From assembly GCA_944392085.1 (NCBI GenBank), contig CALXVN010000006.1, positions 1 to 32,931 on the forward strand: 32,931 nt of DNA. Direction: 5' to 3'. The position numbers were made by a program, and so were the translations under genes. This stretch comes from an uncultured Clostridia bacterium (GTDB lineage: Bacteria > Bacillota > Clostridia > TANB77 > CAG-508). Of this stretch, positions 1 through 7,745 are shown piece after piece (position 1 is the first letter of the stretch; every line of letters starts with the position of its first letter). The notes under the pieces are model-generated. The model did no database searches, was not told the DNA's origin, and saw nothing but the letters and a program-made list of their open reading frames with translations.

Positions 1-95
1 CTAAATATGTGCTTTCTATGGATAAAACTGATTTTTCTCAAAATGGAATTATACATAAAAATATAATAGATTGGCTATTAGACGAAAATATATAA
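1..95 (+). CDS. C-terminal end of an unidentified protein (5' end outside window)
   Basis: An open frame enters from the left edge (first full codon at base 3) and stops at TAA 93-95. It gives about 30 residues ending in IDWLLDENI. The fragment is too short to place in a family. The RNA ligase gene starts 42 bases downstream on the same strand, so the two may be co-transcribed. The frame is open only from the window edge and has no internal start with a ribosome site, so it is either a real gene tail or chance. Confidence 0.4.
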   Translation, partial: KYVLSMDKTDFSQNGIIHKNIIDWLLDENI

Positions 96-137
96 AATTA
101 TAATAACTGGTATACTCAAAAAGAGGTGATATAATAT

Positions 138-776
138 ATGAAAAAGATGAAAACACTTTTTAAAAGACAATTTGAGAATCATAAAATAGCGAAGTGCTTA
201 AATGAAGTAGAACCAGGGTATCAATGGGTATTAGATGGAGAAGGCTGGGCAACAGAGAAAATAGATGGGACATGTTGTTTAATAAAGGACGGAAAAATAT
301 ATAGGAGATATGATTATAAAACAGGGAGAGTATTACCACAAGGTGCAATTCCATGCCAAGAGGAGCCTGACCTAATAACAGGGCACTTTCCACATTGGCT
401 TCTATGTACAGAGGATGACCCGAATGCTAAATATTATTTAGAAGCATTTAAAAGACAAAAAAATGATAATTTAGAGAACGGAACGTATGAACTTATTGGA
501 AAACACATAAATGGTAATCCATATAATTTAGATACGGATATTTTAGAAAAGCACGGAAAGAGAATATTAGGAAATGTACCAAGAGATTATGAGGGAATAA
601 AACAATATCTTGAAAATCATTATATAGAAGGAATTGTTTTTTATCGTGGTAATGGAGAAATGTGTAAAATAAAAAGAAGTGATTTTGGTTTTGAGTGGAA
701 TAGAAAGAAAAAGACACGGACTAATATAAAAACAAAATTCAGTTATTCAAAAAATTCGAATAACTGTCTACTTTAG
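138..776 (+). CDS. RNA ligase of the RLIG1/C12orf29 (DUF5565) type
   Basis: Predicted ATP-dependent RNA ligase of 212 aa from the nucleotidyltransferase ligase superfamily, which joins RNA ends through a lysine-AMP intermediate. Motif I is TEKIDGTCC, with K41 as the expected adenylated lysine. Further blocks are YELIGKHINGNPY, then EGIVFY (motif IV-like) and CKIKRSDFGFEW (motif V-like). From memory these match human C12orf29/RLIG1 almost word for word (TEKVDGTCC, LELIGTNINGNPY, EGIVW). The human protein is about 325 aa, so this is a compact form. The start at 138 has AGAGGTG upstream. Residues after about 190 (basic, Asn/Ser-rich) lie beyond the conserved domain, hold the CGG codon at 717-719, and run directly into the ZIP remnant, so the native C-terminus may have been lost. 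GGG glycine codons are commoner here than in neighbouring genes, a mild hint of transfer. Family assignment is strong; physiological substrate unknown. Confidence 0.85.
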   Translation: MKKMKTLFKRQFENHKIAKCLNEVEPGYQWVLDGEGWATEKIDGTCCLIKDGKIYRRYDYKTGRVLPQGAIPCQEEPDLITGHFPHWLLCTEDDPNAKYYLEAFKRQKNDNLENGTYELIGKHINGNPYNLDTDILEKHGKRILGNVPRDYEGIKQYLENHYIEGIVFYRGNGEMCKIKRSDFGFEWNRKKKTRTNIKTKFSYSKNSNNCLL

Positions 777-1080
777 AATCTACCAGAAGGGATATCTATG
801 GCAGTACCTATGAAAAATGGAGGTATGAAACCTACAAAGGTAATTTACTATGTTGTTTTATCAGGAATTACTACAGGAATAGGAGCATTTTTTCGGAAGC
901 ATAGTAGGAGGAATATCGCAAGAAATTATTGCAATATGCTTGGCTTTTTCAGCAGGAGCAATGATATATATTGTATCTGGCGAGCTTACCCCAGAATCAA
1001 ACAAATTATACCATGGCAGAATGACAGCAATAGGAAATGTTTTAGGATTTATAATAGGTGTATTTGCAATGAATATATAA
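777..1080 (+). pseudogene. 3' remnant of a ZIP-family metal transporter, 5'-truncated and frameshifted
   Basis: In the ligase frame, directly after the ligase stop at 774-776, the translation reads NLPEGISMAVPMKNGGM and then a ZIP-like membrane segment ending GIGAFF. This is the metal-site helix (HNxPEG type) of ZIP zinc/iron permeases, but its usual preceding His and all upstream helices are missing. At 894 one extra C shifts the frame. The continuation from 895 reads GSIVGGISQEIIAICLAF, then GELTPESNKLYHGRMTAIGN, and ends at TAA 1078-1080, a normal ZIP C-terminus. About 100 of the usual 250-270 residues remain. A start at ATG 798 is possible but has no good ribosome site. The fault has the same sequence context as the one in mreB. 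Probably non-functional. Confidence 0.8.
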
Positions 1081-1157
1081 AAGATTTATTGAAATATAAA
1101 AAAAGATTTGATAAAATAATTGTGATGATAATAAAAATTAAAATAAAAGAGAAAAAT

Positions 1158-2711
1158 ATGAAAAATATAGAAACAAATAAAAAACAAATTGATAAATACA
1201 CTATCATTTTAATTTTAATAATGTTAATAGGAATCATAACAAGAATAATTGGACTTGGCAAAATTCCAATAGGAATAAATGTAGATGAAGCAGGAACTAT
1301 GTATGATGCATATACTATAGCTAATTATGGAACAGATAGATTTGGAAATACATACCCAGTATATATGATAAATTATGGTGGAGGACAAAGTGCTTTATAT
1401 ACTTATTTAGCAGCAATATTTATCAAACTATTTGGATTTAGCCTTACCACAATAAGACTTCCAGCACTATTGTTTTCGATATTATATTTAATATTTGGAT
1501 TTTTATTAACAAAAGATTTTAAAAATAAAAAAATAGCTATATTAGTAGAACTTTTAATTGTAATTTGTCCATGGCATTTTATGCAATCAAGATGGGCATT
1601 AGATTGTAATTTACTATCTTCAATGCTACTAGTTTCAATATATACATTTACTAGAGCACTTAAATTAAAATCAAAGAAAAAATATTTCTTAGCAGGAATA
1701 TTTTTGGGAATAACTTTGTATACATATGCATTAAGCTATATAATAATTCCAATATTATTACTAATACTTATAACATATATGCTATATGCAAAAAAAATAA
1801 AAACTTCAGATATAATTGTATTAGGAATTCCACTAGGACTATTAGCTATTCCACTTATATTATCACTTTTAGTAAATTATGGAGTAATAGAAGAAATAAG
1901 ATTGCCTTTTATGTCCATACTAAAAATGTGGGTGTTTAGAAATGGAGAAATAAATTTTAGTAATATATTACATAATATAGTTATGTTGATTAAATCGATG
2001 TTTGCATTTGATATAAATGACTATAATTCATTTCCGATATTTGGTACACTATATTATATAAGCATACCTTTTACTATATTTGGATTCATTGACTCTATAA
2101 AAAATGTAAAAAAAGATATTAAAGAAAAAAGCCTATCTTTAGATATTGTAATGCTAGCTAACTTTTTATCAGTTTGTGTCTGTAATATTTTAGTAGAAGC
2201 TGGAATAAACAGAATAAATGCAATATACATTTCATTAATTTATTATACTGCATTAGGTATAATCTATGTATCAGAAAATAGGGCAAAAGTTTTTAAATTT
2301 ATTATAGGTGTTTATATAATGTGTTATATTACTTTTTTGTCATACTATTTTGGAATATATGGAAAGGAAAATACAAATTTATCATTTAATAATGATGCTG
2401 TAGAAGTAGTGAAATATATAGAAGAAAATGAAAAATTTGACGGAAAGAAGATAAATTTTAGACTATATGCAATACAACCATATATTTATACACTTATTGG
2501 AAATGAAACATCACCACAAGAATTTATGAACACTGTAGTTATACAAAGAGGAGCAGTATTATCTTATAGTAGATATATTTTTTATAATAGTGAAATAAAA
2601 GACGATACAATATATGTTATACAAAATGATGAGAAATCAAAAAATATCTTAATGGAAAATGGATTTAAAGTAGAAGAGTATAATCAATATATAGATATAT
2701 TATATAAGTGA
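1158..2711 (+). CDS. GT-C membrane glycosyltransferase, family 39-like
   Basis: Polytopic membrane protein of 517 aa. A short basic N-terminus precedes a first membrane helix (about residues 11-30), followed by the loop INVDEAGTMYDAY. An acidic Asp-Glu pair after the first helix is typical of GT-C enzymes (GT39/ArnT/PMT), which use lipid-phosphate-linked sugars and transfer them outside the membrane. About ten more hydrophobic helices follow, then a soluble C-terminal portion of roughly 110 aa. The acceptor is unknown; wall polymer or surface protein are possibilities. The same frame is open upstream to 798, but that stretch is the wrong frame of the ZIP remnant. ATG 1158 is preferred, with ATG 1125 as alternative; its ribosome site (AAAAGAGA) is modest. 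A terminator follows 10 bases after the stop. Confidence 0.75.
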   Translation: MKNIETNKKQIDKYTIILILIMLIGIITRIIGLGKIPIGINVDEAGTMYDAYTIANYGTDRFGNTYPVYMINYGGGQSALYTYLAAIFIKLFGFSLTTIRLPALLFSILYLIFGFLLTKDFKNKKIAILVELLIVICPWHFMQSRWALDCNLLSSMLLVSIYTFTRALKLKSKKKYFLAGIFLGITLYTYALSYIIIPILLLILITYMLYAKKIKTSDIIVLGIPLGLLAIPLILSLLVNYGVIEEIRLPFMSILKMWVFRNGEINFSNILHNIVMLIKSMFAFDINDYNSFPIFGTLYYISIPFTIFGFIDSIKNVKKDIKEKSLSLDIVMLANFLSVCVCNILVEAGINRINAIYISLIYYTALGIIYVSENRAKVFKFIIGVYIMCYITFLSYYFGIYGKENTNLSFNNDAVEVVKYIEENEKFDGKKINFRLYAIQPYIYTLIGNETSPQEFMNTVVIQRGAVLSYSRYIFYNSEIKDDTIYVIQNDEKSKNILMENGFKVEEYNQYIDILYK

Positions 2712-2721
2712 TTTTATTATG

Positions 2722-2758
2722 AAAAACAAACCAACTTATTGAACATTGGTTTGTTTTA
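2722..2758 (+). terminator. Intrinsic terminator after the glycosyltransferase gene
   Basis: Perfect stem AAACAAACCAA / TTGGTTTGTTT with an 11-base loop and a T-rich 3' side. It lies between the glycosyltransferase stop and pcrA. Its loop and 3' arm also carry the likely pcrA promoter. Confidence 0.7.
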
Positions 2759-2767
2759 GTGTATAAT
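2739..2767 (+). promoter_or_regulatory. Sigma-A promoter for pcrA
   Basis: TTGAAC (2739-2744), a 17-base spacer, then TATAAT (2762-2767). Transcription would start near 2774, just ahead of the AAAGGAG ribosome site at about 2784. The -35 box sits in the loop of the preceding terminator hairpin. Confidence 0.7.
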
Positions 2768-2796
2768 AGCTTAAGTAAAAATAAAGGAGAAAAACA

Positions 2797-5103
2797 ATGC
2801 AAGATTTAATAAATGGATTAAATGATAAACAAAAAGAAGCAGTTTTAGCAACAGATGGACCATGCTTAGTAATAGCGGGAGCAGGAAGTGGTAAAACTAA
2901 AGTATTAACACATAAAATAGCATATTTAATGAGTGAAAAAAATATCAAACCATGGAATATTCTAGCAATAACTTTTACAAATAAAGCAGCAAATGAAATG
3001 AAAGAAAGAGTGGAAAAACTTGTTGGAGAAGCTGCAAAAGATATGTGGATAGGAACTTTCCACTCTATTTGCGTACGCATTTTAAGAAAATACATAGATA
3101 GACTAGGTTTTGACCACTCATTTTTAATTTTTGATACTTCTGACCAAAGAACACTAGTAAAAGAGTGTATGAAAACATTAAAAATAGATGATAAAATGTT
3201 TACGGACAGAAGCGTTATAGCTGAAATTAGCAATGGAAAAAATGAAATGTTAGAACCAAGAGCATATCAAACAAAATATTCAGGAGATTATAGAAAAGAA
3301 ATAATTGGAAGAATATATGAGCTATATCAGCAAAGACTAAAAGAAAATAATGCAATTGACTTTGATGATATTATTAATTTTACAATAAAAATTTTAACTC
3401 AAAATGAAGATGCTTTGGAGTACTATACAAATAAATTCCAATATGTGCTTGTAGATGAGTATCAAGATACAAATAAAGCTCAATTTACTTTAGTTACAAT
3501 TTTAGCTTCAAAATATGGTAATATCACAGTTGTTGGAGACAATGATCAAGGAATATATAGCTTTAGAGGTGCAGATATTACTAATATTTTAAACTTTGAA
3601 AAAGATTTTCCAGGAACTAAAATAGTAAAATTAGAGCAAAACTATAGATGTACAGGGAATATTTTAAAGGCTGCAAATGCAGTAATAAAGCATAATGAAA
3701 ACAAATATGAGAAAAAACTATGGACAGAAAATGAAGAAGGAACTTTACCAGAAATTCATAAAGCAGATGACGAATATGATGAAGGAAGATATATAGTAGA
3801 GCAAATTAACCATTTAAAAACTGAAGAATATTTTAAATATTCAGATTTTACAATTTTGTACAGGATGAATTCACAATCAAGAGCAATAGAGGAAATTTTA
3901 AGAAGAGAGGGAATTCCATACAAAATTGTTGGTGGACTAAAATTCTATGAAAGAAAAGAAATTAAAGATATTATTTCTTACTTAAGATTAATATATAATT
4001 TTTCAGATAATATTTCCTTAAAAAGAATAATAAATGAGCCAAAAAGAGGAATTGGAAAAACAAGTATAGATAATATTGCTGAAATATCAGAGAAAACTGG
4101 TCTTTCAATGTTTGATATAATAAAACATGCAGACGAATATGGATTAAATAGAGTAAAAGCAAATGCACAGGAATTTATTGAAACAATAGAATATTTAAGA
4201 GGACATATAGATGAATTATCTATATCTGAATTAATTAAAGAAACTTTAAATAAAACAGGATATGTAAAAGCATTAGAACAAGAAAATACAACAGAAGCAG
4301 AAAGTAGAATAGAAAACTTAGAAGAATTTTTAACAGTTGCAATAGAGTTTGAAGAGGAAGAAGCAGAGAACACATTAGCAGATTTCTTAGAAGGAATTAC
4401 ACTAAGTAGTGATATTGATGGGATGGAAGATACAGAAGATTCTGTAACACTTATGACACTTCATAGTGCAAAAGGACTAGAATTTCCAGTAGTATTTTTG
4501 GTTGGAATGGAAGAAGGAATATTTCCTGGAAATAAATCTATAGGAGAACCAAAAGAATTAGAAGAAGAAAGACGTTTGTTTTATGTTGGAATTACTAGAG
4601 CAAAGCAATACTTATATTTAACATGTTCTAAAAAAAGGACAATATTTGGCTCAACAAGCTATAATGCAATTTCAAGATTTGTAAATGAAATACCAGAAGA
4701 ATTATTAAATGGATATGATGAGCTAGATAATAGCAAAGTAGATTATTTTGAAGATAGTAGCTATAAATGGGAATATGGAACAAGTTCAAAAGTAAAATCA
4801 TATAAAATAGATACTGATTTTAATATAAATAAGCAAAAAGTTGCAGCATCAAGTATTAATACTGGATTTCAATTTAAAACAGCTGAAAATTTCTTGAATT
4901 CATTAAATGCAAAAAAAGCAAATTCAGAAACAGATATATCTAAATATAAAGAAGGACAACGTATATATCACAAAAAATTTGGAGAAGGAACTATAAATAA
5001 AATAGAACCAGAAGGAGAAGATTACAAAATAGATATATCATTTGATAAAGCAGGACATAAAAGATTAATGGCAAAATTTGCAGGACTAGAGATAATAGAA
5101 TAA
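2797..5103 (+). CDS. pcrA: ATP-dependent DNA helicase PcrA (UvrD/Rep family)
   Basis: Superfamily 1A 3'-5' helicase of 768 aa, acting in nucleotide excision repair, plasmid replication and removal of RecA or stalled RNA polymerase. Motifs appear in order: Q motif at Q12, Walker A GAGSGKT (28-34), motif Ia FTNKAANEM, motif II VDEYQDTN, motif III GDNDQGIYSFRGA, motif IV LEQNYRC, motif V TLHSAKGLEFP and motif VI RRLFYVGITRAK. The C-terminus (about 700-768) has the Tudor-like PcrA domain beginning GQRIYHKKFGEG, which contacts RNA polymerase in relatives. Length is slightly above the usual 720-740. Start ATG 2797 has AAAGGAG eight bases upstream. The stop overlaps the first bases of a long inverted repeat that may end the transcript. 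Confidence 0.97.
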   Translation: MQDLINGLNDKQKEAVLATDGPCLVIAGAGSGKTKVLTHKIAYLMSEKNIKPWNILAITFTNKAANEMKERVEKLVGEAAKDMWIGTFHSICVRILRKYIDRLGFDHSFLIFDTSDQRTLVKECMKTLKIDDKMFTDRSVIAEISNGKNEMLEPRAYQTKYSGDYRKEIIGRIYELYQQRLKENNAIDFDDIINFTIKILTQNEDALEYYTNKFQYVLVDEYQDTNKAQFTLVTILASKYGNITVVGDNDQGIYSFRGADITNILNFEKDFPGTKIVKLEQNYRCTGNILKAANAVIKHNENKYEKKLWTENEEGTLPEIHKADDEYDEGRYIVEQINHLKTEEYFKYSDFTILYRMNSQSRAIEEILRREGIPYKIVGGLKFYERKEIKDIISYLRLIYNFSDNISLKRIINEPKRGIGKTSIDNIAEISEKTGLSMFDIIKHADEYGLNRVKANAQEFIETIEYLRGHIDELSISELIKETLNKTGYVKALEQENTTEAESRIENLEEFLTVAIEFEEEEAENTLADFLEGITLSSDIDGMEDTEDSVTLMTLHSAKGLEFPVVFLVGMEEGIFPGNKSIGEPKELEEERRLFYVGITRAKQYLYLTCSKKRTIFGSTSYNAISRFVNEIPEELLNGYDELDNSKVDYFEDSSYKWEYGTSSKVKSYKIDTDFNINKQKVAASSINTGFQFKTAENFLNSLNAKKANSETDISKYKEGQRIYHKKFGEGTINKIEPEGEDYKIDISFDKAGHKRLMAKFAGLEIIE

Positions 5104-5218
5104 ATTGAGCAATTGGGGACGTACACCTTTTGAGCATTTTTTGTAGAAAATAATTTATAAAATAAAAATTAAAATACGAAAATGCGCAAAAGGTGTACGT
5201 CCCCAATTGCTTAATTTT
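5102..5218. repeat. REP/REPIN-like inverted repeat with GGGGACGTACACC arms
   Basis: Arms of about 40 bases (5102-5141 and 5176-5217) pair almost perfectly. They share the core CAATTGGGGACGTACACC and its complement, with only a few mismatches towards the ends, around a 34-base AT-rich centre. It starts at the pcrA stop codon and would form a long hairpin in RNA. A second palindrome with related GGGGACG ends lies at 32253-32325. Paired GGGGACG-ended palindromes resemble REP sequences mobilised by TnpA-REP (RAYT) transposases; none is encoded here. Confidence 0.7.
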
Positions 5219-5220
5219 GT

Positions 5221-5250
5221 GTATAAAAAAACGAAAAAAAGTACATACTA
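5221..5250 (+). promoter_or_regulatory. Candidate sigma-G (late forespore) promoter for the coat genes
   Basis: GTATA (5221-5225), an 18-base spacer and CATACTA (5244-5250) fit the Bacillus sigma-G pattern, and there is no good sigma-A pair. Its place ahead of two CotF-type genes fits sporulation control. Consensus match only; AT-rich DNA gives chance hits. Confidence 0.45.
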
Positions 5251-5282
5251 AATATGAAATAAGAATGAAAGGAATGATTAGT

Positions 5283-5471
5283 ATGCCAAATTTAAGTCAA
5301 GTAGAATTACAAAATTTAAGACATTTTATAGGTTCACATGAGACATCATATCAAAAGCTAAATACTTATGCATCTCAAGCAGTAGATCCACAAATAAAGC
5401 AGATGTTTACAAAAGCTGCACAAGATAGTTTAAACACAAAACAAAAATTAATGTCTTTTTTAAATAATTAA
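5283..5471 (+). CDS. Small CotF-like spore coat protein (62 aa)
   Basis: 62-aa helical protein. The sequence LSQVELQNLRHFIGSHE, followed by a second helix with VDPQIKQMFTKAAQDSL, looks like a minimal Coat F helical hairpin (ferritin-like, PF07875 type). Relatives in clostridia occur in tandem with a larger CotF protein, as here. Start ATG 5283 follows GAAAGGA; the frame is open upstream to 5193, but that part lies in the inverted repeat. It is separated from the next coat gene by 16 bases, so the two form an operon. Assignment rests on helix pattern and context more than on specific motifs. Confidence 0.65.
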   Translation: MPNLSQVELQNLRHFIGSHETSYQKLNTYASQAVDPQIKQMFTKAAQDSLNTKQKLMSFLNN

Positions 5472-5487
5472 TTTAGGAGGTATAAGT

Positions 5488-5730
5488 ATGGACGAAAAAA
5501 CAATGGTAAATGATATTTTATCAGGAGTAAAAGCAAGCTTAGGAGCATATCAAACAGCTATTTCAGAAACAGAAAATATGCAATTAAGACAAACATTTCA
5601 ACAATTAAGAAATAATGACGAAAGTTTTCAATATGAACTTTTTAAAACTGCCCAAGCTAAAGGTTATTACAAACCAGCAGCACCTGCAACTGTTACGGAA
5701 ATACAAGATTTAAAAAATAGTTTGCAGTAA
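5488..5730 (+). CDS. Spore coat protein, CotF family
   Basis: 80-aa protein. MDEKTMVNDILSGVKASL, then AYQTAISETENMQLRQTF and QYELFKTAQAKGYYKPA match the Coat F family well. The ending AQAKGYYKPA is characteristic of clostridial CotF proteins, which are built into the outer layers of the spore. Ribosome site TTAGGAGG lies eight bases ahead of ATG 5488. It is the second gene of a two-gene unit with the 62-aa protein and is followed by a strong terminator. Expected to be made only in sporulating cells. Confidence 0.85.
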   Translation: MDEKTMVNDILSGVKASLGAYQTAISETENMQLRQTFQQLRNNDESFQYELFKTAQAKGYYKPAAPATVTEIQDLKNSLQ

Positions 5731-5798
5731 AAAATAGTTAAAGCTTAAAAAAGTGAGATATCAAGAGAAAATAAAAGAAACTTGAAATAAATTTAAAA

Positions 5799-5849
5799 TA
5801 AAAAAAGAATTTAAACTAATTTTACTATTGTTTAAATTCTTTTTTTGTT
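5799..5849 (+). terminator. Intrinsic terminator after the cotF-like pair
   Basis: Stem AAAAAAAGAATTTAAAC / GTTTAAATTCTTTTTTT around a short AT loop, ending in a seven-T run. A strong terminator for the coat operon. Confidence 0.85.
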
Positions 5850-5883
5850 ATAAAATAACAACGTTAAAATAAAAAAGAATGGA

Positions 5884-6891
5884 GTGTTTAATATTAATAT
5901 ATTAAGAAAAGCAGCGATAACTACTAGAAAATCAATTAAACTAATGATATTGATAATTTTATCGGCAATAGTGTTAATAGGATTAGTGGTCTTATTCTAT
6001 AGTCCAACTTATGAAGTAAGTTTAAATGGCGAGGTTATAGGATATACTGCAAATAAAAGTGAGCTTCAAGCTAAAATTAATGAATATACTTCAGAAGATG
6101 AGGAAAACAATATAGCGTTTAGGCAAATTGATGCAATGCCAACATATAAATTATGCTTATTAAAAAAAGATATTGAAACAAATGATGATGAAATATATAG
6201 TAAAGTTACAGAAGATTCAACGGCATATTATAAATATTATGCAATTACAGAAGATAAAAAGGAAAAATTTTATGTGTCTACATTTAAAGATGCAGAAGAT
6301 ATATTAGATAAATTAGAAGATAAAGATAGTGCAAACTGCGACGACTTGGGAATTTTAGAAAAATACGGAAAAGAATTAAAAGAATTTACAGATATTGAAA
6401 CTTGTGTTTCAAAACTATATGAAAAGAAAGTAGTAGTACAAAGAACTGTATATTCTACTCCATCTGCTTCAAATTATAGCTCAGGAGTATCGTCTAGCAA
6501 AGTAAGTTTAGGAATAAGCCTAATTAATCCAGTTTCAGGAGTAATAACTTCAAGATTTGGAAGTAATGATAGTGTAAGAGACCATTCACATACTGGTTTA
6601 GATATATCAGCTCCTTATGGAACTCCAATTAAAGCAGCAGCATCAGGAACAGTTACATATTCAGGAAATGCAAATGATGGATATGGGTATTATGTTATAA
6701 TTTCTCATGGAAATGGTGTAACAACACTTTATGCACATTGTAGCCAATTACTTGTTTCAAAAGGTCAAACAGTAAGCCAAGGAACAGTAATTGCAAAAGT
6801 TGGTTCGACAGGCAATTCAACAGGAAATCATTTGCATTTTGAAGTAAGAAAAAATGGAATTACATATAATCCACAAAATTATGTTTATTAA
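5884..6891 (+). CDS. Membrane-anchored M23 metallopeptidase (LytM-type cell wall enzyme)
   Basis: 335-aa protein with one N-terminal membrane helix (about residues 19-39), an extracellular linker region beginning YEVSLNGEVIGYT as in clostridial M23 proteins, and a C-terminal LytM domain (about 210-335). Zinc and catalytic residues are present: HTGLD (H236, D240), LYAH, and HLHF (H316, H318), so it is probably an active endopeptidase cutting peptidoglycan cross-bridges, or a SpoIIQ-like sporulation factor. The start is unclear. GTG 5884 overlaps the only good ribosome site (GGAG 5881-5884), while ATT 5893, in frame with ideal spacing, would be a rare initiator. A terminator shared with mecA follows the stop. 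Confidence 0.85.
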   Translation: MFNINILRKAAITTRKSIKLMILIILSAIVLIGLVVLFYSPTYEVSLNGEVIGYTANKSELQAKINEYTSEDEENNIAFRQIDAMPTYKLCLLKKDIETNDDEIYSKVTEDSTAYYKYYAITEDKKEKFYVSTFKDAEDILDKLEDKDSANCDDLGILEKYGKELKEFTDIETCVSKLYEKKVVVQRTVYSTPSASNYSSGVSSSKVSLGISLINPVSGVITSRFGSNDSVRDHSHTGLDISAPYGTPIKAAASGTVTYSGNANDGYGYYVIISHGNGVTTLYAHCSQLLVSKGQTVSQGTVIAKVGSTGNSTGNHLHFEVRKNGITYNPQNYVY

Positions 6892-6908
6892 TAGAAAGTA
6901 AAATTTAA

Positions 6909-6946
6909 AAATCCAGCTCAGTAAGAGTTGGATTTACTATTTTTTT
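6909..6946. terminator. Bidirectional terminator between the M23 gene and mecA
   Basis: Stem AAATCCAGCTC / GAGTTGGATTT (one G-T pair) with loop AGTAA. A T7 run follows on the plus strand, and a T-rich tract follows on the minus strand past the mecA stop, so it can end both convergent transcripts. Confidence 0.8.
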
Positions 6947-7581
6947 GCAAGTTTAAGAAAACTTTTCTTAAGTGCATTATTCTTAATAAATACTGTTCCC
7001 ACTTCATTTAATTTACTTGCAAATAAATCTGCATTTAAGACATAAGAAGCAAATTCAGTAACGACAGTACTAAAAAGTAAGGCTTTTTTATAGTTTTCAT
7101 TAAGATTATATAAATCTAAGAAATAACAATTATTATATGTATAAACAGTTATTTTTTCAGCCACTTTAAATGAATCAGCAAATTTATTACCTAATAAGTA
7201 ATCAATAAAATTACAGTAATCATCAAAAGTATTAAATTTGTATATCAAATGGTTTGAAATTAAAGAAGTTGTTTTTCTTTTTATTTTAGGCTTTACCTTA
7301 GAAACATTTTGAATACTTTTTTTACCAATAGAAGCTGGCAAAACTTTTGTAATAGTTAAAACAAAATTATCTTCTGTCATAGCTAGTGCTTCTATTTTTA
7401 TTTTACAATTTTGAGCTCTAAAACCTATTTTTTCTTCTGCTTCTTCAAGCATATCTAAAAATAAATCTTGAGTTTCTAAAGAATTGGACATAAAATCATG
7501 AAAATCTATATCCTTTTCTTCTAAATCATGTATAGATAGAGTAATTCTTATTTTATTTTCACTAAGCTTTTCAAATTTCAT
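6937..7581 (-). CDS. mecA: Adaptor protein MecA
   Basis: 214-aa MecA-family adaptor, which in Bacillus feeds ComK and other targets to the ClpC/ClpP protease and takes part in ClpC assembly. The N-terminal domain starts MKFEKLSENKIRITLSIHDL, with the family pattern of a short beta strand followed by a DLEE-type segment. An acidic helix with DMLEEAEEKIGF follows. A basic linker (about 90-110) leads to the C-terminal ClpC-binding domain (about 112-205). Length matches Bacillus MecA (about 218). A GGAGG site precedes the ATG at 7581. It is a single gene convergent with the M23 gene; its promoter in 7582-7700 could not be assigned with confidence. Confidence 0.88.
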   Translation of the reverse strand: MKFEKLSENKIRITLSIHDLEEKDIDFHDFMSNSLETQDLFLDMLEEAEEKIGFRAQNCKIKIEALAMTEDNFVLTITKVLPASIGKKSIQNVSKVKPKIKRKTTSLISNHLIYKFNTFDDYCNFIDYLLGNKFADSFKVAEKITVYTYNNCYFLDLYNLNENYKKALLFSTVVTEFASYVLNADLFASKLNEVGTVFIKNNALKKSFLKLAKK

Positions 7582-7745
7582 TAAAAATCCTCCAATAAAT
7601 TTTAGGTTATAATATTATATTTTATAAACATTAAAAAGGTAACAAATAATATAACATAAAAATAAATAAAATAAAAGAGTTTTAGATAAATTTATTTTAA
7701 CATAATATTTTCAAAAAAGAAATAGAAAAACTTTCCTAACAAATC

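Noticed and set aside
105..120. Extended -10 box TGGTATACT before the RNA ligase
   Set aside because: Transcription would start within the ribosome site, and no -35 box is placed correctly.
717..719. CGG in the ligase as a third frameshift site
   Set aside because: The preceding codon ACA cannot re-pair well with CAC, and a shift would only end the protein three residues later. Noted as a rare codon, not a slip site.
880..893. AGGAG upstream of the ZIP frameshift as a prfB-like stimulatory Shine-Dalgarno
   Set aside because: These bases encode the conserved Gly-Ala of ZIP proteins and the spacing is longer than in prfB, so they are not independent evidence for recoding.
798..2711. Continuous 637-aa open frame
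   Set aside because: The part up to about 893 is in the ZIP frame, the stretch 894-1080 is the wrong frame of the ZIP remnant, and the glycosyltransferase starts only at 1158. The long frame is accidental.
2736..3233. 165-aa minus-strand open frame opposite pcrA
   Set aside because: Shadow of pcrA; hydrophobic and Ser-rich translation without motifs or ribosome site. The same applies to other long antisense frames, for example 28117-28731 opposite spoIIE and 8183-8602 opposite radC.
5193..5282. 30-residue N-terminal extension of the 62-aa CotF-like protein
   Set aside because: It lies in the arm of the inverted repeat and has no ribosome site; ATG 5283 has one.
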